This document shows positions 62,848 through 64,000 of a stretch of DNA of 64,000 nucleotides, in pieces. Origin of the DNA: Saccharopolyspora rhizosphaerae (GTDB lineage: Bacteria > Actinomycetota > Actinomycetes > Mycobacteriales > Pseudonocardiaceae); assembly GCF_003931915.1 (NCBI RefSeq), contig NZ_RSAA01000014.1, positions 248,001 to 312,000 of the forward strand, given 5' to 3'. The notes below the pieces were generated by a model. It saw only the letters and a list, made by a program, of their open reading frames with translations, did no database searches and was not told where the DNA came from. The first letter of the stretch is position 1; every line of letters begins with the position of its first letter. The position numbers and the translations under genes are program-made.

Positions 62848-63750
62848 ATGCCCACCAGCGTCGAAGCGCTGCACGGGGTCACCGCGATCACCGTGACCCC
62901 CTTCGACGGCACGGTCGCCCCGGACTGGCCCGGTTACGAGGCGGTCGTGGCGCGGATGGCCGAGGCCGGGGTGCAGGTGATCACACCCAACGGCAACACC
63001 AGCGAGTTCTACGCGCTGTCCCGCGACGAGTGGCAGCGCGCCAACGAGGTGACCGCGGCCGCGGCGGGTGGTTCGGTGGTGATGCCGGGCATCGGCTACG
63101 ACATCGCCACGGCCCAGGACATGGCGGTGGCGGTTCAGCAGCTCGGTGCGTCGCTGGCGATGCTGCACCAGCCGGTGCACCCCCACCAGTCGGTGGCGGG
63201 GTGGGTGGCTTACAACCGCCAGATCGCGCAGTCCGCGCCCGGTCTCGCTTTCGTGCTCTACGTCAAGGACCCCCGCGTTGGCGCCGACGCGCTGGGCGCG
63301 TTGTTCGACGCCTGCCCGAACGTGGTCGGCGTGAAGTACGCGGTGGCCGACCCGCCGCGATTCGGCGAGCTTTGCGCCACGCTGGGCGAAGACCGGGTCG
63401 CCTGGTCGTGCGGGTTGGCCGAGCGCTGGGCACCGGCGTTCTGGCCGCTGGGCGCGGCCGGGTTCACCTCGGGCGGGGTCAACGTGGCCCCGAAGCTCTC
63501 GCTCGACTACCTCGCCGCCCTGCGTGCGGGCGATCAGGCCCGCGTCCAGCGGTTGTGGTCGCTCATCGCTCCGTTCGAGGAGATGCGCGCCGCGGACGCC
63601 ACCGCCTGCAACGTCGCGGTGGTCAAGGAGGCGCTGGCGCAGCAGGGCCTGTGCGGGGCGGGCGTGCGGCCACCGGCCGGTGTCCTGTCCCCGCAACAGC
63701 GGGAACAGGTCACCGGCATCCTGGCTTCCTGGTCCGAGGCCGGTTATTGA
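62848..63750 (+). CDS. DHDPS/NAL-family lyase or dehydratase
   Basis: The 300-residue TIM-barrel protein has the Schiff-base Lys163 (VVGVKYAV) and the catalytic Tyr138 (FVLYVKDPR). In place of the DapA GTTGE loop it has NGNTSEF (residues 48-54). It is therefore not a DapA for lysine. After an aldonic acid dehydratase, a DHDPS member typically either cleaves the 2-keto-3-deoxy acid or dehydrates it (for example to 2-oxoglutarate semialdehyde). Which one happens here cannot be told. The ATG follows GGAGGAG. Its stop overlaps the convergent gene by 7 bases. Confidence 0.88.
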   Translation: MPTSVEALHGVTAITVTPFDGTVAPDWPGYEAVVARMAEAGVQVITPNGNTSEFYALSRDEWQRANEVTAAAAGGSVVMPGIGYDIATAQDMAVAVQQLGASLAMLHQPVHPHQSVAGWVAYNRQIAQSAPGLAFVLYVKDPRVGADALGALFDACPNVVGVKYAVADPPRFGELCATLGEDRVAWSCGLAERWAPAFWPLGAAGFTSGGVNVAPKLSLDYLAALRAGDQARVQRLWSLIAPFEEMRAADATACNVAVVKEALAQQGLCGAGVRPPAGVLSPQQREQVTGILASWSEAGY

Positions 63751-64000
63751 CCGTCGATCCGCACGAACGCCTTGGCCGAGGAAGCCCAGCGGTAGTGCTC
63801 GGTGTGCCCCTGTCCGGTGTCGAAGTCGGTGATCCACACGGCGATGTCGCCGTGGAACACCTGGTACTCCTCGGGCACCTGCGTCCACACCGGCGGGCTG
63901 ACCACGGTGCCCAGCGTCTGCGGCTCGGTGCCGCCCGGGTCCGTGGTCATGCCGATCAGCGCCCGGGAGTACTCCGCATCGCGGGGCCCGCACTCCACCA
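63744..64000 (-). CDS. 3' part of an unknown gene
   Basis: An open frame enters from the right edge and ends in TAA, giving 84 or more residues, including EEYQVFHGDIAVWITDFDTG and EHYRWASSAKAFVRIDGQ. A GTG at 63998 could be a start but the frame is open to the edge. I recognise no family. It converges with the DHDPS-type gene and overlaps it by 7 bases. Confidence 0.6.
   Translation of the reverse strand, partial: VECGPRDAEYSRALIGMTTDPGGTEPQTLGTVVSPPVWTQVPEEYQVFHGDIAVWITDFDTGQGHTEHYRWASSAKAFVRIDGQ

Noticed and set aside
60238-63993. Minus-strand open frame of 1251 codons
   Set aside because: Only the last 247 codons (RraA-like) are real. The rest is antisense to the dehydratase and DHDPS-type genes and has no recognisable domain.

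Overview
The window is high-GC actinobacterial chromosome, about 70 percent G+C by eye, with GTG starts and tightly overlapping genes. A WhiG sporulation sigma factor, an EspG/PPE/PE-like type VII secretion set, SepIVA, a class II HelD helicase and DUF2469 point to a mycelial member of the Pseudonocardiales. A Saccharopolyspora-like genus is my inference and is not proven. I see no rRNA, tRNA, CRISPR array, prophage or insertion sequence.

Bases 1-2914 hold the end of a VOC-family gene, an ECF sigma factor with a SnoaL-like tail, a divergent AhpD/carboxymuconolactone decarboxylase-like gene and a methyltransferase. Both arms of the sigma/decarboxylase pair have a TGTCACA-like/N16/CGTC promoter. 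From 2914 to about 18.8 kb, mostly on the minus strand, lies conserved core: cdsA, frr, pyrH, tsf, rpsB, an M23 peptidase (plus strand), whiG, xerC, dprA, comM, yraN, DUF2469, rnhB, lepB, rplS, trmD, rimM, khpA and rpsP. From 19 to 31.7 kb are two tandem CPBP membrane proteases, an amidohydrolase coupled to ffh, a DEAD-box helicase with a DbpA domain, a P-loop ATPase, glnB-amt, an MFS exporter and ftsY.

From 31.8 to 45 kb are anmK with a sodium/solute symporter, a Pro/Gln-rich membrane protein, a zinc-finger anti-sigma-like protein, smc, acyP, a mucin-like membrane protein coupled to a 62-residue Cys-rich protein, a P-loop kinase, and a four-gene orphan type VII secretion set. From 45 to 55 kb are asnB, mutM, rnc, rpmF, DUF177, a membrane protein, sepIVA, coaD, rsmD and helD.

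From 55 to 63.75 kb is an accessory catabolic island: an ACS-type MFS importer, a GntR/FCD regulator, a TPP-dependent enzyme, an Ldh2-type dehydrogenase, an RraA-like protein, a pentonate-type IlvD/Edd dehydratase and a DHDPS-family lyase. Four AT-rich sites with a shared ATATCAT core sit upstream of the importer, the regulator, the TPP enzyme and the divergent RraA/dehydratase pair. This suggests one GntR regulon for import and breakdown of a sugar acid. The substrate and the role of the TPP enzyme are unknown.

Non-coding features include many long perfect hairpins, a roughly 135-bp dispersed intergenic repeat present in four intergenic regions, and a 63-bp tandem repeat that appears to have grown from one end of one repeat copy.
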